Of a stretch of 64,000 bases of DNA, positions 45,047 to 55,600 are shown piece after piece; the first letter of the stretch is position 1; each line of letters starts with the position of its first letter. This DNA is from a virus, in the IMG/VR virus record IMGVR_UViG_3300036770_008700, positions 1-64,000 of that record, one strand, 5' to 3'. The translations under genes were made by a program, and so were the position numbers. Below the pieces are notes generated by a model that was not told the origin of the DNA, made no database searches, and saw nothing but the letters and a program-made list of their open reading frames with translations.

Positions 45047-47467
45047 TCAAAAGTCTATTTTTATCGTGAACTTAAGCTTATCGCCACTGCGCTTCAAAAC
45101 CGGTTGAGCCATTTTTGTTTTTGCCACTATGTTCAAGTTTTCATCGTGAAGATATAAGTCAGTGATATACACATAACGCTTATCAAAATCACTAGCAAAA
45201 TCTGTTGCTTCCAAGTCACGATTCCAGCTTGGGTTACTAGAACTCACAAGCTCTAAAGGATTAGCATAAAGGTCAGCTTTCATAACATGAATGTTGCGCT
45301 CACCTTGAAACGTGCATTCGAATCCGTTTTCACCAAACCAATAAAGACTTGGATTTTTGATTAACACAAGGCCATTGTCATAAAAGATGTTGCCAACAGA
45401 GTTATATTGAGCTTGTGATCCAGAGCAATCTGCTCTGTAAAGACTTCCAAAGCCATCATCCTTTAGTGTTATACCAACTTTACCATAACTGTTTGATACG
45501 TTGTTATCGGTTATTATAAACGTACCGGGAGCTATTTTGTTGCCATAAAACAAGTTGGATATATCGAATATGACAACTTGCAAGCTACCGTTTTCTTGTG
45601 TTCGCTGGAGGATGGTTGGTGTGCGTTGTGGATTAAGTGTTCCTAGTGAGCTTGTTACATCAAAACCAGACAACGCTGCAATAATGCTTTTTGGATTAAG
45701 GTCTGTGTTAAGAGTTGCACTACCGCTTACTGGTGGAACTAAATCGTATATAGAATCCAGAGAATACATGTTTTTTAACGTAACCAAGTTATAAGCTTCT
45801 TGGCCTTTGTCGGTAACAAAGGAGCTTGCGCTTAGGTTACTTAGCAGTTCATAATAGTTTGGTGTGAACTTACCATTATCGTTTGGCAGAACAGTTAAAC
45901 TGTTTCTGCGTACAGAGCCAGTGTTGTAAAGAAACTGGTTTGAGGTTAGTTGTTCTGTGTTACCAACAAGAGCACTGCCGGTTAAGTTGATTAGTCTTGG
46001 ATAATTTCCTGTTGCAAAGTCTCTTGTATAGTTTTCTAGATTGATATAATGTCCACCAGTATCAAAACTCATGTCAACATTAAATGGATGTTCTGTTGTT
46101 CCATTTACACATTGGAATGGGTGAACTAATACACCACCAAGTCCAGCAACCGTGTCAACGCTTCTATAAGGCGATTCTTTTGTGAACATTGGTGGAAGAT
46201 AGAACAATAGATTTGGATCGCCTAATGGGGCTCCTGATAGGCTTCTTGAGGCTATCTCATTTTGACCAAGATACTTGTTATAGATTTTCAGTTCATGCAC
46301 TTCTGCATTAAGAGGATGTGCTAACGTGTATGAAGTTGGTTCATCTTGTGTGGGACTTGTTATGAACGCTGAACCAGTGACAGGTATACCAAATCTTGTT
46401 TGTGCTCTATTGGAGAAAAAGTAGGCTGCTGGACCGTTTTCTGGGCATTCCAAAAAGTTTCCAACAGTTAAAATGCATGGATTTAAAACCAGCGTTTCTT
46501 CTTTGGGAGCAATGCTTGCAGAAGGAATATAGAATGTTCCTTGTTCAACTCCATCAATCATGAAAGAGCCGCTACCAAAGTTATAACTGTTTGTGCCCCA
46601 ACGAACGGTTACATGTTGCCAAGTGTTTCTTGACAAACAGTTGTCGTTCGAAACAAAGTTTAAACCTGTTGTGCTTGCTGGATTGATTGCGGACGGTAAT
46701 GTTTTTGCTGAACTACTAAGTTGCAACAATAACCTATAACCGTCTGTTAGACCATTTGAATCTCTACTTGAGCCAGAGATAAGAGATAACGCATATGCTC
46801 CAGAAAGATGAAAAATTGTTCCTGCTTTAAATTCACTTGTTTGTGAGTCTATTGTATACTTTGGATTTATCCAAAAATCGAAAGAGAATGCACCAGAAGG
46901 AATATAGCTTGAAGAAACAATGGTTCCAGCACCATTCAAAGAAGCAGTAGTGGGATATAGCAAAGCAGAGTTAGATGGAAGACCACTGGCTGTAAAGAAG
47001 TTTAATGAATTATAGTTGGTAAATGCGAAGTTATAGTTTGTACCGAACAAGCTATAGTAAGGCATGAGCACGTTGGTTGTAACAAACTTACGTGTCATGT
47101 TTAGGTCAAGGTTCACACCAGGAGTAAATCTTACAACTTCTTGTTTTTGTGTGTTTCTTGGGTTGGTTGGTTGGTTTTTAACAACCGACAAATATTCGCT
47201 TATTCTTTGGTTTAACTGCGCTGGTGTTTTTGATTGTTTAGCAAACGCAAGAACATCATCTATATCATTGATTTGTTGGAATGAGCCTGTTGGAGCACCA
47301 GATACAACCGACCAATTCACATAATAGTCTTTCATTGCATTTGAGCGGCGAGGATAAACGTATGCTGCTCCAGTTACACCTGTGCTACTTGACACAAAGG
47401 TTGTGCTTGGTACAGTTTGTATTGAGAAGAACTCAATATCACCGGGCTCGAAACGTTGGATAGACAT
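45047..47467 (-). CDS. Large virion protein with LamG-like domain
   Basis: 806 residues, Ser/Thr/Asn/Gly-rich. About residues 190-400 form a concanavalin/LamG-like domain (FSFDFWINPKYTID, TWQHVTVRWG, SFMIDGVEQGTFYIPS). The C-terminal 45 residues (YVYITDLYLHDENLNIVAKT, then a KRSGDKLKFTIKIDF strand) match the end of the protein at 48803. Probably a tail fibre or baseplate component. It is separated from the next structural gene by an endonuclease gene. Confidence 0.75.
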   Translation of the reverse strand: MSIQRFEPGDIEFFSIQTVPSTTFVSSSTGVTGAAYVYPRRSNAMKDYYVNWSVVSGAPTGSFQQINDIDDVLAFAKQSKTPAQLNQRISEYLSVVKNQPTNPRNTQKQEVVRFTPGVNLDLNMTRKFVTTNVLMPYYSLFGTNYNFAFTNYNSLNFFTASGLPSNSALLYPTTASLNGAGTIVSSSYIPSGAFSFDFWINPKYTIDSQTSEFKAGTIFHLSGAYALSLISGSSRDSNGLTDGYRLLLQLSSSAKTLPSAINPASTTGLNFVSNDNCLSRNTWQHVTVRWGTNSYNFGSGSFMIDGVEQGTFYIPSASIAPKEETLVLNPCILTVGNFLECPENGPAAYFFSNRAQTRFGIPVTGSAFITSPTQDEPTSYTLAHPLNAEVHELKIYNKYLGQNEIASRSLSGAPLGDPNLLFYLPPMFTKESPYRSVDTVAGLGGVLVHPFQCVNGTTEHPFNVDMSFDTGGHYINLENYTRDFATGNYPRLINLTGSALVGNTEQLTSNQFLYNTGSVRRNSLTVLPNDNGKFTPNYYELLSNLSASSFVTDKGQEAYNLVTLKNMYSLDSIYDLVPPVSGSATLNTDLNPKSIIAALSGFDVTSSLGTLNPQRTPTILQRTQENGSLQVVIFDISNLFYGNKIAPGTFIITDNNVSNSYGKVGITLKDDGFGSLYRADCSGSQAQYNSVGNIFYDNGLVLIKNPSLYWFGENGFECTFQGERNIHVMKADLYANPLELVSSSNPSWNRDLEATDFASDFDKRYVYITDLYLHDENLNIVAKTKMAQPVLKRSGDKLKFTIKIDF

Positions 47468-47493
47468 AACTATTTGATTTGCTTTCTGCTAAC

Positions 47494-47832
47494 TTAAATA
47501 CTCTCAATGATATTTTCTAGTTTGTTTTCTTTCAATAACGCATGAAGCCTTGGAGCTAATATCGTTGCAACAAGTTCAGAAAGATTTGCACCCTCCTTCA
47601 TCTGCCTAGACACTTCCTCAATCCCAGAGTTATCAAGCATTGTGTGAAGAATCTCATGCATCAATGTTTCTTCTCTTACATCCTTTGCCATCGATCCATT
47701 TACAACAATCTTGCTTTGATAATAGTCTGTGAAACCACAAACTTCTGAGGCATCTCTGCCTGTCATAGCTTCAATCTGTTCTTCAGACCATTGCTGAATG
47801 GAATAACAACGTGTTCCAACTTTCAAGTTCAT
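47494..47832 (-). CDS. HExxH metalloprotease-like protein
   Basis: 112 residues. ETLMHEILHTMLDNSG contains the zinc-binding HEILH helix; VVNGSMAKDVREETLMH precedes it in the way seen in small phage metallopeptidases. A possible third ligand is E in GIEEVSRQ. It overlaps the upstream HNH gene by 4 nt. A role in virion maturation or host-protein cleavage is possible. Confidence 0.7.
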   Translation of the reverse strand: MNLKVGTRCYSIQQWSEEQIEAMTGRDASEVCGFTDYYQSKIVVNGSMAKDVREETLMHEILHTMLDNSGIEEVSRQMKEGANLSELVATILAPRLHALLKENKLENIIESI

Positions 47833-48743
47833 TGTTTCCTCTTTTTATTCCCATATGTTTCTGTTTTCTTGTGACATTCAATACACAAAGTTCTACCATT
47901 GTTTATATCCCATAACTCTTTACAGGCTTCAGCTTGTTCTGTTGTGGCTATATTGTTTTCGTTCATGATATCAGAAAATCTTTTAATATGATCTGCGTTT
48001 ATATCTCTTGATGCATCTCCGCATTGAACGCAAATAAAGTTATCTCTTTTAAACACAGCCAATCGCCACTCTTTGTATGCTTGCAACTGTCTTACGATTG
48101 CATGTATTACAGAAACGCCTTGACCGTTTTTCCAGTTGGGATTTCTTGAACCAACATTGCTTCTTATACCTAGTTTAAACTGCTCTTTTTGCGTAAAGGA
48201 TATTTTTCTTCCAAGATCTGCTATTTCTGGATCATCTTTTGCAGTTTTGCCTTTTGTCCACGGCTCATAACCTTGCGGCATCTCTGGGTGCTTGCCGTAA
48301 AAATGATGGTTTTCTCCAGATTTTGCACATGACCTTGAACAAAATCTAGAAGTTTGCCAATGACTAGACCCAACCTTATACTCTTTCCCACAAGCTTCAC
48401 AAGTTTTTGTTGACGGAACTTTTCTACATTCCCATGAACAATAGTTTTCTTTGTTTACAGCAGAAGCTCTACGCTCAAACTCTTTACCACACCGATTACA
48501 GTTGATCTTTATAGAGTTCTTTCTGGATAATCCAGCAACTTTTCCATGACACTTGTGACCGCAATATTCTTGTTTTTTATGCGAAGGAATATATTTCTCT
48601 CCGCAACCAACACAAGACCTTTCAACTTTCCACGTTTCTGCTATCGCAACAAAATAGCACTTTTTGGAGCAATAAACTTTGTCTGGTTTGCGATGTTGAA
48701 AAGGAGTATTACAAGACTTGCAAACGTAATCATATATCTTCAT
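47829..48743 (-). CDS. HNH homing endonuclease with zinc-ribbon array
   Basis: 304 residues. Four zinc-ribbon modules (CKSCNTPFQHRK, CVGCGEKYIPSH, CNRCGKEFERRA, CEACGKEYKVG, each with a matching C-x3-C partner), then NUMOD3-like sequence (NHHFYGKHPE, DLGRKISFTQK), then HNH: FKRDNFICVQCGDA, DINADHIKRFSDI, NNGRTLCIECHKK. CACTATATATC about 30 nt upstream of ATG may be a late promoter. It lies between structural genes. Confidence 0.88.
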   Translation of the reverse strand: MKIYDYVCKSCNTPFQHRKPDKVYCSKKCYFVAIAETWKVERSCVGCGEKYIPSHKKQEYCGHKCHGKVAGLSRKNSIKINCNRCGKEFERRASAVNKENYCSWECRKVPSTKTCEACGKEYKVGSSHWQTSRFCSRSCAKSGENHHFYGKHPEMPQGYEPWTKGKTAKDDPEIADLGRKISFTQKEQFKLGIRSNVGSRNPNWKNGQGVSVIHAIVRQLQAYKEWRLAVFKRDNFICVQCGDASRDINADHIKRFSDIMNENNIATTEQAEACKELWDINNGRTLCIECHKKTETYGNKKRKQ

Positions 48744-48802
48744 TGGCTAATGCCTCTAAAGATATATAGTGAGTATACTTTTATAGTATGGCTAGAAAGT
48801 TT

Positions 48803-50041
48803 TTATTTCTTCGAGGAAATACGGATATTTTTCTTTGCAAAATAATCCAAACGTACCTTTACAGTGTATTCACGTTGATAGTTTTTCAAAATCGGGCGTG
48901 AGGTCTTTGCTACAGCCAATAGGTTGTTGTCAGCATCATACAAACCAATGCTAGTGATGAACGCAAAGCTACGTTGAATGTCTTCTTGACCAGCATCAAT
49001 CACAACAATACGCCCATCGCTGTCTGTATAAGTTGGATTGCTGGAATAGTTGAATCTATCTGCTGAAAACTTACAGAAGTAAACGCTGGAGTTGATGTTT
49101 GTTTGGTTTTGAAATGCCATAACTGTGGCATCTGAACCAGTGAAACGAGTAGAACAAACATAGTCAAGAATGTCATCAACAGAAGCTTGATAAAACAAAC
49201 TTCCTGTGCTTGTATACACAGAGCTTGAAAGAAGAGAACCTTCAAACGGTTGTGTGAGAGTTGTTACGCTTTCAATTGTTCCTGTAATGCTTTGTGTTAC
49301 GTTAAAGACACGAGATGCATCAACAATAACAATACCTTGATCATGCCAAATAAGACCAACTGCATTGGTTGTTGCTGTGTCTACAAGAGTACCAACAGAA
49401 CCTCCAGGGAATGAATAGTTTACATTTGTTGCAGAACCAAGGTCTGTGTAAATCTTTTCAGCCGTGCCAGAAGAAGAAAGATCGCTCACCGTTGCATTTG
49501 ATCCGCTATAAAACATTCTGAGAGCATATGTTTCACGCTTTAGTTGATCTCTGGAGAACAAACGTTTAAATGAGAAGAACAATGCTTCTTTAATTGATGT
49601 TCCAACAACAGATGTGCCATCGAAAGAACCTGAGATAAACGTAAACGCTTGTGTATCATTTCCGAGAAGTTGTTGAGCAAATGTACGATAGATATCAATC
49701 TTTTCACGCATCATCAATGAGTTGCTTGGAAAGTAATATTGATCGTTTACTGCATCATAGGATGTTGTTGTTTGAGTAACGAGAAGTGAACTTGTGTGAA
49801 GACCAACAGTAACATCGAATACGGGGTTAGCTGTTTGTAGTGAATAATCTTGGTCAAACACAGTTTGGAATAGAGAAGAAGTAACACCGGGACCGGTACC
49901 AGAGCCTGTTACCCAAACTTGATATTTTCTTCTTGTAACAGAAGAAGAAACGTCGTTGCCGATAACGTCAATAAGCTGCTCAAGCACATCGCTTTGAGTT
50001 CTTTTATCTGTTTGAGCATTGAAAAATTCAAATGTAGCCAT
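48803..50041 (-). CDS. Virion structural protein, baseplate/tail type
   Basis: 412 residues with AAAAGGAT upstream. Ser/Thr-rich, mixed fold. The C-terminus (FAFITSIGLYDADNNLLAVA, then KTSRPILKNYQREYTVKVRL) is shared with the 806-residue protein downstream, and resembles phage baseplate assembly domains. Possibly part of a wedge or tail tube-associated assembly. No enzymatic motif. Confidence 0.72.
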   Translation of the reverse strand: MATFEFFNAQTDKRTQSDVLEQLIDVIGNDVSSSVTRRKYQVWVTGSGTGPGVTSSLFQTVFDQDYSLQTANPVFDVTVGLHTSSLLVTQTTTSYDAVNDQYYFPSNSLMMREKIDIYRTFAQQLLGNDTQAFTFISGSFDGTSVVGTSIKEALFFSFKRLFSRDQLKRETYALRMFYSGSNATVSDLSSSGTAEKIYTDLGSATNVNYSFPGGSVGTLVDTATTNAVGLIWHDQGIVIVDASRVFNVTQSITGTIESVTTLTQPFEGSLLSSSVYTSTGSLFYQASVDDILDYVCSTRFTGSDATVMAFQNQTNINSSVYFCKFSADRFNYSSNPTYTDSDGRIVVIDAGQEDIQRSFAFITSIGLYDADNNLLAVAKTSRPILKNYQREYTVKVRLDYFAKKNIRISSKK

Positions 50042-50061
50042 CTTGATATTATCCTTTTATT

Positions 50062-50772
50062 TCACTTTGAAATGGAAGCAACGAACTCTTTTACAGCGCC
50101 GCTGCTCATACCTGTTACTCTAACAACAGATCTAATGTTGTTTTTGTTGCTGGGTTGACCGAAAATAAGAAACTGAGCGTTTGTAATAGCTTTTGCTGAG
50201 ATTGCAATGCTAACGGAAGCTCCGCCTTGAGAGCTTGGAGCAGCATTCCTTGTAAGAACATACGTTGCCATGCGGTTGCGATCAATAACAGGTGTACTTC
50301 CAGCAATAAACAAGAATCGATCATCACACATAACCAAGAACTGATTGTCAACAAGTTCTTGTGGAAGAGTTTCACCGCCTGTAAGAGTTTGTTGAATGGT
50401 TACGCTTTGTTGCTGTGGTGATGTTGATGTTGTACTATTAACACCAAGAGTAAGTGTATCCCCAGTTAGTCCAGCAGTTGCAGACAAGGTAAGTAAAGGC
50501 AAGGTATAACGATTTGGATCAGGAAGAGAAACCAATGGATGTACCAAAGCTAGTTTGTTGTTTGTGATAGCTTCGAATACTGGTGTATTCTTTTCAATCT
50601 TTTCTTGACCTACAGTACGTCCGTATCTTACAATCATACCATAATCAACTTCATCGTCTCCAGCAGCAAACTTGATAACATTGAATGTACCTTGTGCCAG
50701 CTTTTGACGACCTAAATCTGTAAGAACGGCGTCTACTATAATGTTGTTTGTATCTTGTTGCAAAAAGCCCAT
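50062..50772 (-). CDS. Virion structural protein
   Basis: 236 residues with AAAAGGAAC upstream. The N-terminus IIVDAVLTDLGRQKLAQGTF, then FAAGDDEVDYG, is a module I associate with phage structural proteins; a related version opens the protein at 58834 (IITDEGRRQLGTGQF). The rest is beta-rich. Tail or baseplate location is inferred from the neighbourhood. Confidence 0.72.
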   Translation of the reverse strand: MGFLQQDTNNIIVDAVLTDLGRQKLAQGTFNVIKFAAGDDEVDYGMIVRYGRTVGQEKIEKNTPVFEAITNNKLALVHPLVSLPDPNRYTLPLLTLSATAGLTGDTLTLGVNSTTSTSPQQQSVTIQQTLTGGETLPQELVDNQFLVMCDDRFLFIAGSTPVIDRNRMATYVLTRNAAPSSQGGASVSIAISAKAITNAQFLIFGQPSNKNNIRSVVRVTGMSSGAVKEFVASISK

Positions 50773-50807
50773 TGTTTAGTTCCTTTTCGTATACTACTAG
50801 TTATGGT

Positions 50808-52619
50808 TCAAGCTGGATTTCTATCATCCATAATGGTTATATCTACAAACTGATCGGTTTGTAGATCTGTGTTAATCAATTGAATCCTGTATTTGTTTTC
50901 TGGTCCAAAGTTCACAATCTTTACATTGTCTCCATTACGCTGTGTTAACTCGTAGTATTCTGGATTAAACACAACAGTCATTTGGGAATAACCTTCGTTT
51001 TTTATTGTGTCAACAAAAGCATCTTTGTTCAAATATAGGTTTGGATAAGGCTTTGGTGCATTTGGTGCCGATGCATCAATACGTTCAATCGTGTTTCGTT
51101 GCTTGTTAAAGTTTATACCGATTTGATTGCTGTAGTTGCTGGTTATGCCATGAGCATCAACACATGCAACAGCGTAAATGTAATAACTTTCTCTGTCAAA
51201 ATCATCATCAATATAACAGGTTGGAGAAAAAACGTCTAGGTTAGTGATTGTTGTTTGGTTAATTACAACATTGTTATCGATGTTTCCTTCACCTTGTATA
51301 AACTGAAACAAACCAGTTGTGCCGGGAGGAGGAGCTACGAAAAACGTTTCAAAACCATTTTGCAAGTCATTAAAATCGTACATTCTAACAAGTTCAAAAG
51401 GACGTTGTGCTGGTCTTACGTCTCCAATATTCTTTCTTCTAAACACTTGAAAATACTTAATGTGTCTTCTTGTATCAATAGGAAAGTTCCAAGTAAGAAC
51501 AGGCTTCTTTAATCCATAATCCCAACGAATAAAAAAATCTGTTGGAGGTTCTGGAGGTGTTAAGTCTTCACACATCACCATTGTTCTTGTTGACTTGCTG
51601 CCAACCAAAAACGTTGAGATAACATTTACACGATTTTCAGGGTCAAATGTTAGTGTTTGGAGCGCAGTAATCACTCTGATAAAGTAAACATAACGTTGGT
51701 TGTAAAGTACCTGTGTGTCAAAGAACTCGGTTGTGTTTGGATCTTCAACGTAAAACGTTGTTTTCTCTACCAGCTCACCTCTTGCAAGTTGACGGTATCT
51801 ATCAATCACATACCCAGTTGTTTGAAACACTAAACCAAAGTCAACTTGTAAATCACTAATTGTTACAGATATCGGATTATCCAGCGATATATCGTATTGC
51901 GAGCCATTAAATCTATTTGCGTACTCTTTAACTGTATTTTGTGTAGAAAACAGTTTTGAAACACCATCTACCATTGACGGTGTGATTGCTAACAATGAAT
52001 CGTTTGTAAGCTTTTCATGAAACAAAGTACCAAACGCTTTATTTGCTACAGGAACAACAGTTGCTATGTTTTCTAGTGAGTTTGCTGGGTCAACTTCTGT
52101 TGTATCAGTGTTTGTTGTGTATGCATAGTTCAAATATTTGTTAAGGTATTCTTGAGTTACTCCTTCTGGAGTTATTTCATGCAAGGCTCTAACAGCGTCT
52201 GTAAGCCCAGCATTAACACGATTATAGTTTATTTGTCCGTACAACCGACTTAAATACTTTTGACGTTCGGTAACAAAACTGTTTTCTTGTTGTTTGAATG
52301 TGTCAAAGTAAGCAAGAGATAAATCGTCTTCGTCTAATATCTTGTTTGCATTAGCTTCAATTGAAATATCAATAAACTCTTGCTTTACAACTGTGTTTGA
52401 TCCAACGTTTACTTTATTCCATGAAAGCCGCACGTATCTTGGTACATTTCTGGAGAAGTCAACTGTGTTTGGCCGAGCGTTAGTTGCAATAGAAGGATTT
52501 ATTAGCTCGTCTGGACGATAAAAGTTGTAGTTGAACGTTGCATCAAACGTTTGAATCTCTGGAATGTCTGCGATTGTGATTGGCAGAGAAGGTAAGGATT
52601 CTCCTATTGTTACAGCCAT
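50808..52619 (-). CDS. Large tail/baseplate protein
   Basis: 603 residues, mostly beta with FN3-like sections: DLTPPEPPTDFFIRWDYGLK followed by PVLTWNFP and KYFQVFRRK is a clear FN3 pattern, and YIYAVACVDAHGITSNYSN is a closing strand. The N-terminal part is unfamiliar. The gene overlaps the next upstream gene by one base. Confidence 0.75.
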   Translation of the reverse strand: MAVTIGESLPSLPITIADIPEIQTFDATFNYNFYRPDELINPSIATNARPNTVDFSRNVPRYVRLSWNKVNVGSNTVVKQEFIDISIEANANKILDEDDLSLAYFDTFKQQENSFVTERQKYLSRLYGQINYNRVNAGLTDAVRALHEITPEGVTQEYLNKYLNYAYTTNTDTTEVDPANSLENIATVVPVANKAFGTLFHEKLTNDSLLAITPSMVDGVSKLFSTQNTVKEYANRFNGSQYDISLDNPISVTISDLQVDFGLVFQTTGYVIDRYRQLARGELVEKTTFYVEDPNTTEFFDTQVLYNQRYVYFIRVITALQTLTFDPENRVNVISTFLVGSKSTRTMVMCEDLTPPEPPTDFFIRWDYGLKKPVLTWNFPIDTRRHIKYFQVFRRKNIGDVRPAQRPFELVRMYDFNDLQNGFETFFVAPPPGTTGLFQFIQGEGNIDNNVVINQTTITNLDVFSPTCYIDDDFDRESYYIYAVACVDAHGITSNYSNQIGINFNKQRNTIERIDASAPNAPKPYPNLYLNKDAFVDTIKNEGYSQMTVVFNPEYYELTQRNGDNVKIVNFGPENKYRIQLINTDLQTDQFVDITIMDDRNPA

Positions 52620-55600
52620 TATCTTACAAGCTCCACGTTGATAAAGTACGAATCAAGTAAAAGACCTTCAGACTTCTTATAAGTCTCGCCGTTATTAGTG
52701 TATGTTTGACCTGTATTAACTAGCTTCTGTAATAAAGCATCACCTTCAAACGTTTGACTCATTGCATTAGTATCAATAGGAAACCTATCAATATCGTACA
52801 AGATGTTGAAAACACGGTCGTAATCCTTTTGACGAAATACAGTTTTTGGAATGTCGTTGCAAAGAGTTAGCATTAGCTTTAAATCATCTTGACTTGCTTG
52901 AAACGCTGATAGAAGTTCACGATATTCTGGTGTCATAAACTTAACCTTGGTCAAGTCTGCGGTGCCAAGTTGTATCTTTTGCATTTCAGTTACAAACTGA
53001 GTTGTTTCCGCTTCTGTGTAGGATATAAACGTTTCTTCACTAGTATTCAATCCAGTAGTAACATGAACATACATGTCTAGAATAAAGCTACGATACAAGT
53101 TCTCTGCTACTTCTGCTCCCAGCTTTCTTCTATCAATTGATGCGTTGTAATATCCATCAGAACCAACAAACTGCGTTGTTGTTTTTGCAGTAACTTCATC
53201 AAATGGTTGGTCTTCGTCAAAATCATAAAACTGAAACAAATCTCTTAGTGAATAATAGTTCTCTCTTGATAGCTGTTCTACCGGATATGCATCAAACCCT
53301 CTGGCAAATAAGGATAAATCAAATTTGAACTGTTGTGGTTTATAAATTATTCCATCGTTGTTCTTGTCAAGTTTGTAAACCTTTATGTTAATCAAGTCGC
53401 TGGTGCTTTCCTCCAGCTTACCATTGTTTACTTCACTCTTGTTTAGTCGGGCTCCAAGTGCTGATTTTACAAACCCATATGGTATTCCAACAGTAACAAT
53501 CTTTTTCTTGCTACTACCAACAAAATCGTTTTGTTTCATAGCAGCCTTAACAGCTGCCCAGTTTCTATCGCTCACAGCTTTACCCGCTGGCAAATAGAAA
53601 TCCAAAGCTCTAGAGTTGTTTGGATTATATACAGCTCTTTTATTCACTATGTTTGCAAGAATACCTTTTGCAGTTCTCGTTGTACTCAATGAGTTAGGAT
53701 TATTAGTGTTAACTTCCTTTATTACTAACAACTCTTGATTTGTTGGAGATACCACATTAGTAAAGCGATTGTTTAACTGCTCAAAAAACATCAATATGTT
53801 TTCAATGATACGATCTTCCTGTGATAGCTTGGTTCCATAGTCAGTGAGAATCTCGCTATACTGTGGAGCACCACGCACAAAGTTTCTTATATCAGCAGAT
53901 ACTTGCGACAATGCATTTCCAACAAAGTTAAGCTGAATATATTGTGTTGTTGGCAGTTTTGTGTTTTGATTGCTTTCTACTAAGTTATACGTTATGTTCT
54001 TGGTTGCAAACTGATCAACTAAGTTAGAAAACATCTCAAACATAAGCAGAACAAAGCCTGATAGGGTTAAACCGTTGTATCGTGTAACACTTGTCCCAGG
54101 AAATAAATGATATGCTATTTCGTTTGTGCTAGCTGCTGCAAACATTTCCTTGCACATATCCAAAACGTTCTTGAACAAGTTGTCGGTTGTTCTTAATGCG
54201 TAAATCAAATTAGAAAACTGTTGGATCTGAACTTGTGCAATGTTGTTTTCTGGATTCCTGTTATTTGAAGGAGGTGCAGGTACTCCTTTTCCAAGTTGTT
54301 GCTTTTGTTGGTTTTGCTGTTTTATTATTGATTGATTTTTTGACAGCCCAGTTCCTGTTTTGTTGACAGAAGTAGAAGGAGGAAGCGGAGCTACGTTCTT
54401 AAGAACCAACTGCCTTACAACAGCTATCTGATTGTCTAAAAGGTTGGGAATATTGTTTTCGTTAAGATTCTCAGAAAATCCTTGAATGTTTTGTTGTGAC
54501 AGTTCACTTAGCAACAAGTCTCTGAATTTATCAGTTTGTGCAACATCTTGAGTAACAGTTTTGCGTGTGTCATACAAAGCAACAAGAAGTAAAAGTTTAT
54601 AAACTTCAAATTTGATTTTTGGACTTGAGTTGCCCAAAGAAAACAACACAAAGCTTAACAGGTTTGTCGAATCGTTGTTGTTACCACGAACAAGGTCTTG
54701 TGAAGATACGTAATACTGCAACATTGAACTCAACATACGGCTTGATAACAAACCATTTGATGTACTATCAAAAGAATCTTGTTGCAGTAAAAGCTTATTG
54801 AAAACGTTTCGTGCTTTTGTAATACGTTCAGAAAACGTTTCACGGTAACTATTGTATGTAGTAAAGTCTCCGTTCAAGATGCCGTCAGAAAAGTAGTTTG
54901 TTCCTGGGACAAATACAGTTTCACCATCGCCAGCAACTTGACGACTCTCAAAAGGCAATACAACAGCATTTTGTGTGCTTGTTTTCAGATAAAACAATGT
55001 AGACAAACTGTTGCTACCAAGAGGAGCAACAAATATGTCTGATGGAGGACTGCCAATCAGATTATCAAAAGGATTGCCTTGGTTACCAAAACCAAAAAAG
55101 CTCGCTTCTGGGATTTTATACTTACCTAAACCTTTTGATACTCTAAACTCCTTAGATAACAGGTTAACTAAGAACTTAAACCTGTCGGTGCTAGTAGCTG
55201 GCAAAACGTTTAAAACGCCGTTAAACGTTACGTAATCAACAATGTACTTACCACGAATAGCATTCGAGGTATATAAAAGGTTATCGCCGTATGTCAAGTC
55301 AAGAGTTATAGAGTCTTGTACTCTTTGCTGACGAGAAGAAACTGGATTGCTAACATATGCAGAACGATCTGCGTCAGTGAAGTTAGACAAAAGATTAAAT
55401 GAACACTTCTCCAGTATACCACTCAAATCAAACAATAATTGATAAAGTATTTTTGTATCAGAAAACCCATTATAGGATTGCTCTGAAAATAACATTCGTT
55501 GACTAACAAAGTTTCTTAAACCAAGATAAGGTGTTTTGAATGCATATGCTGCATCCATGTTGTTTTTCAAATCCAAAACATTGTTGATTTCCTTGATTTT

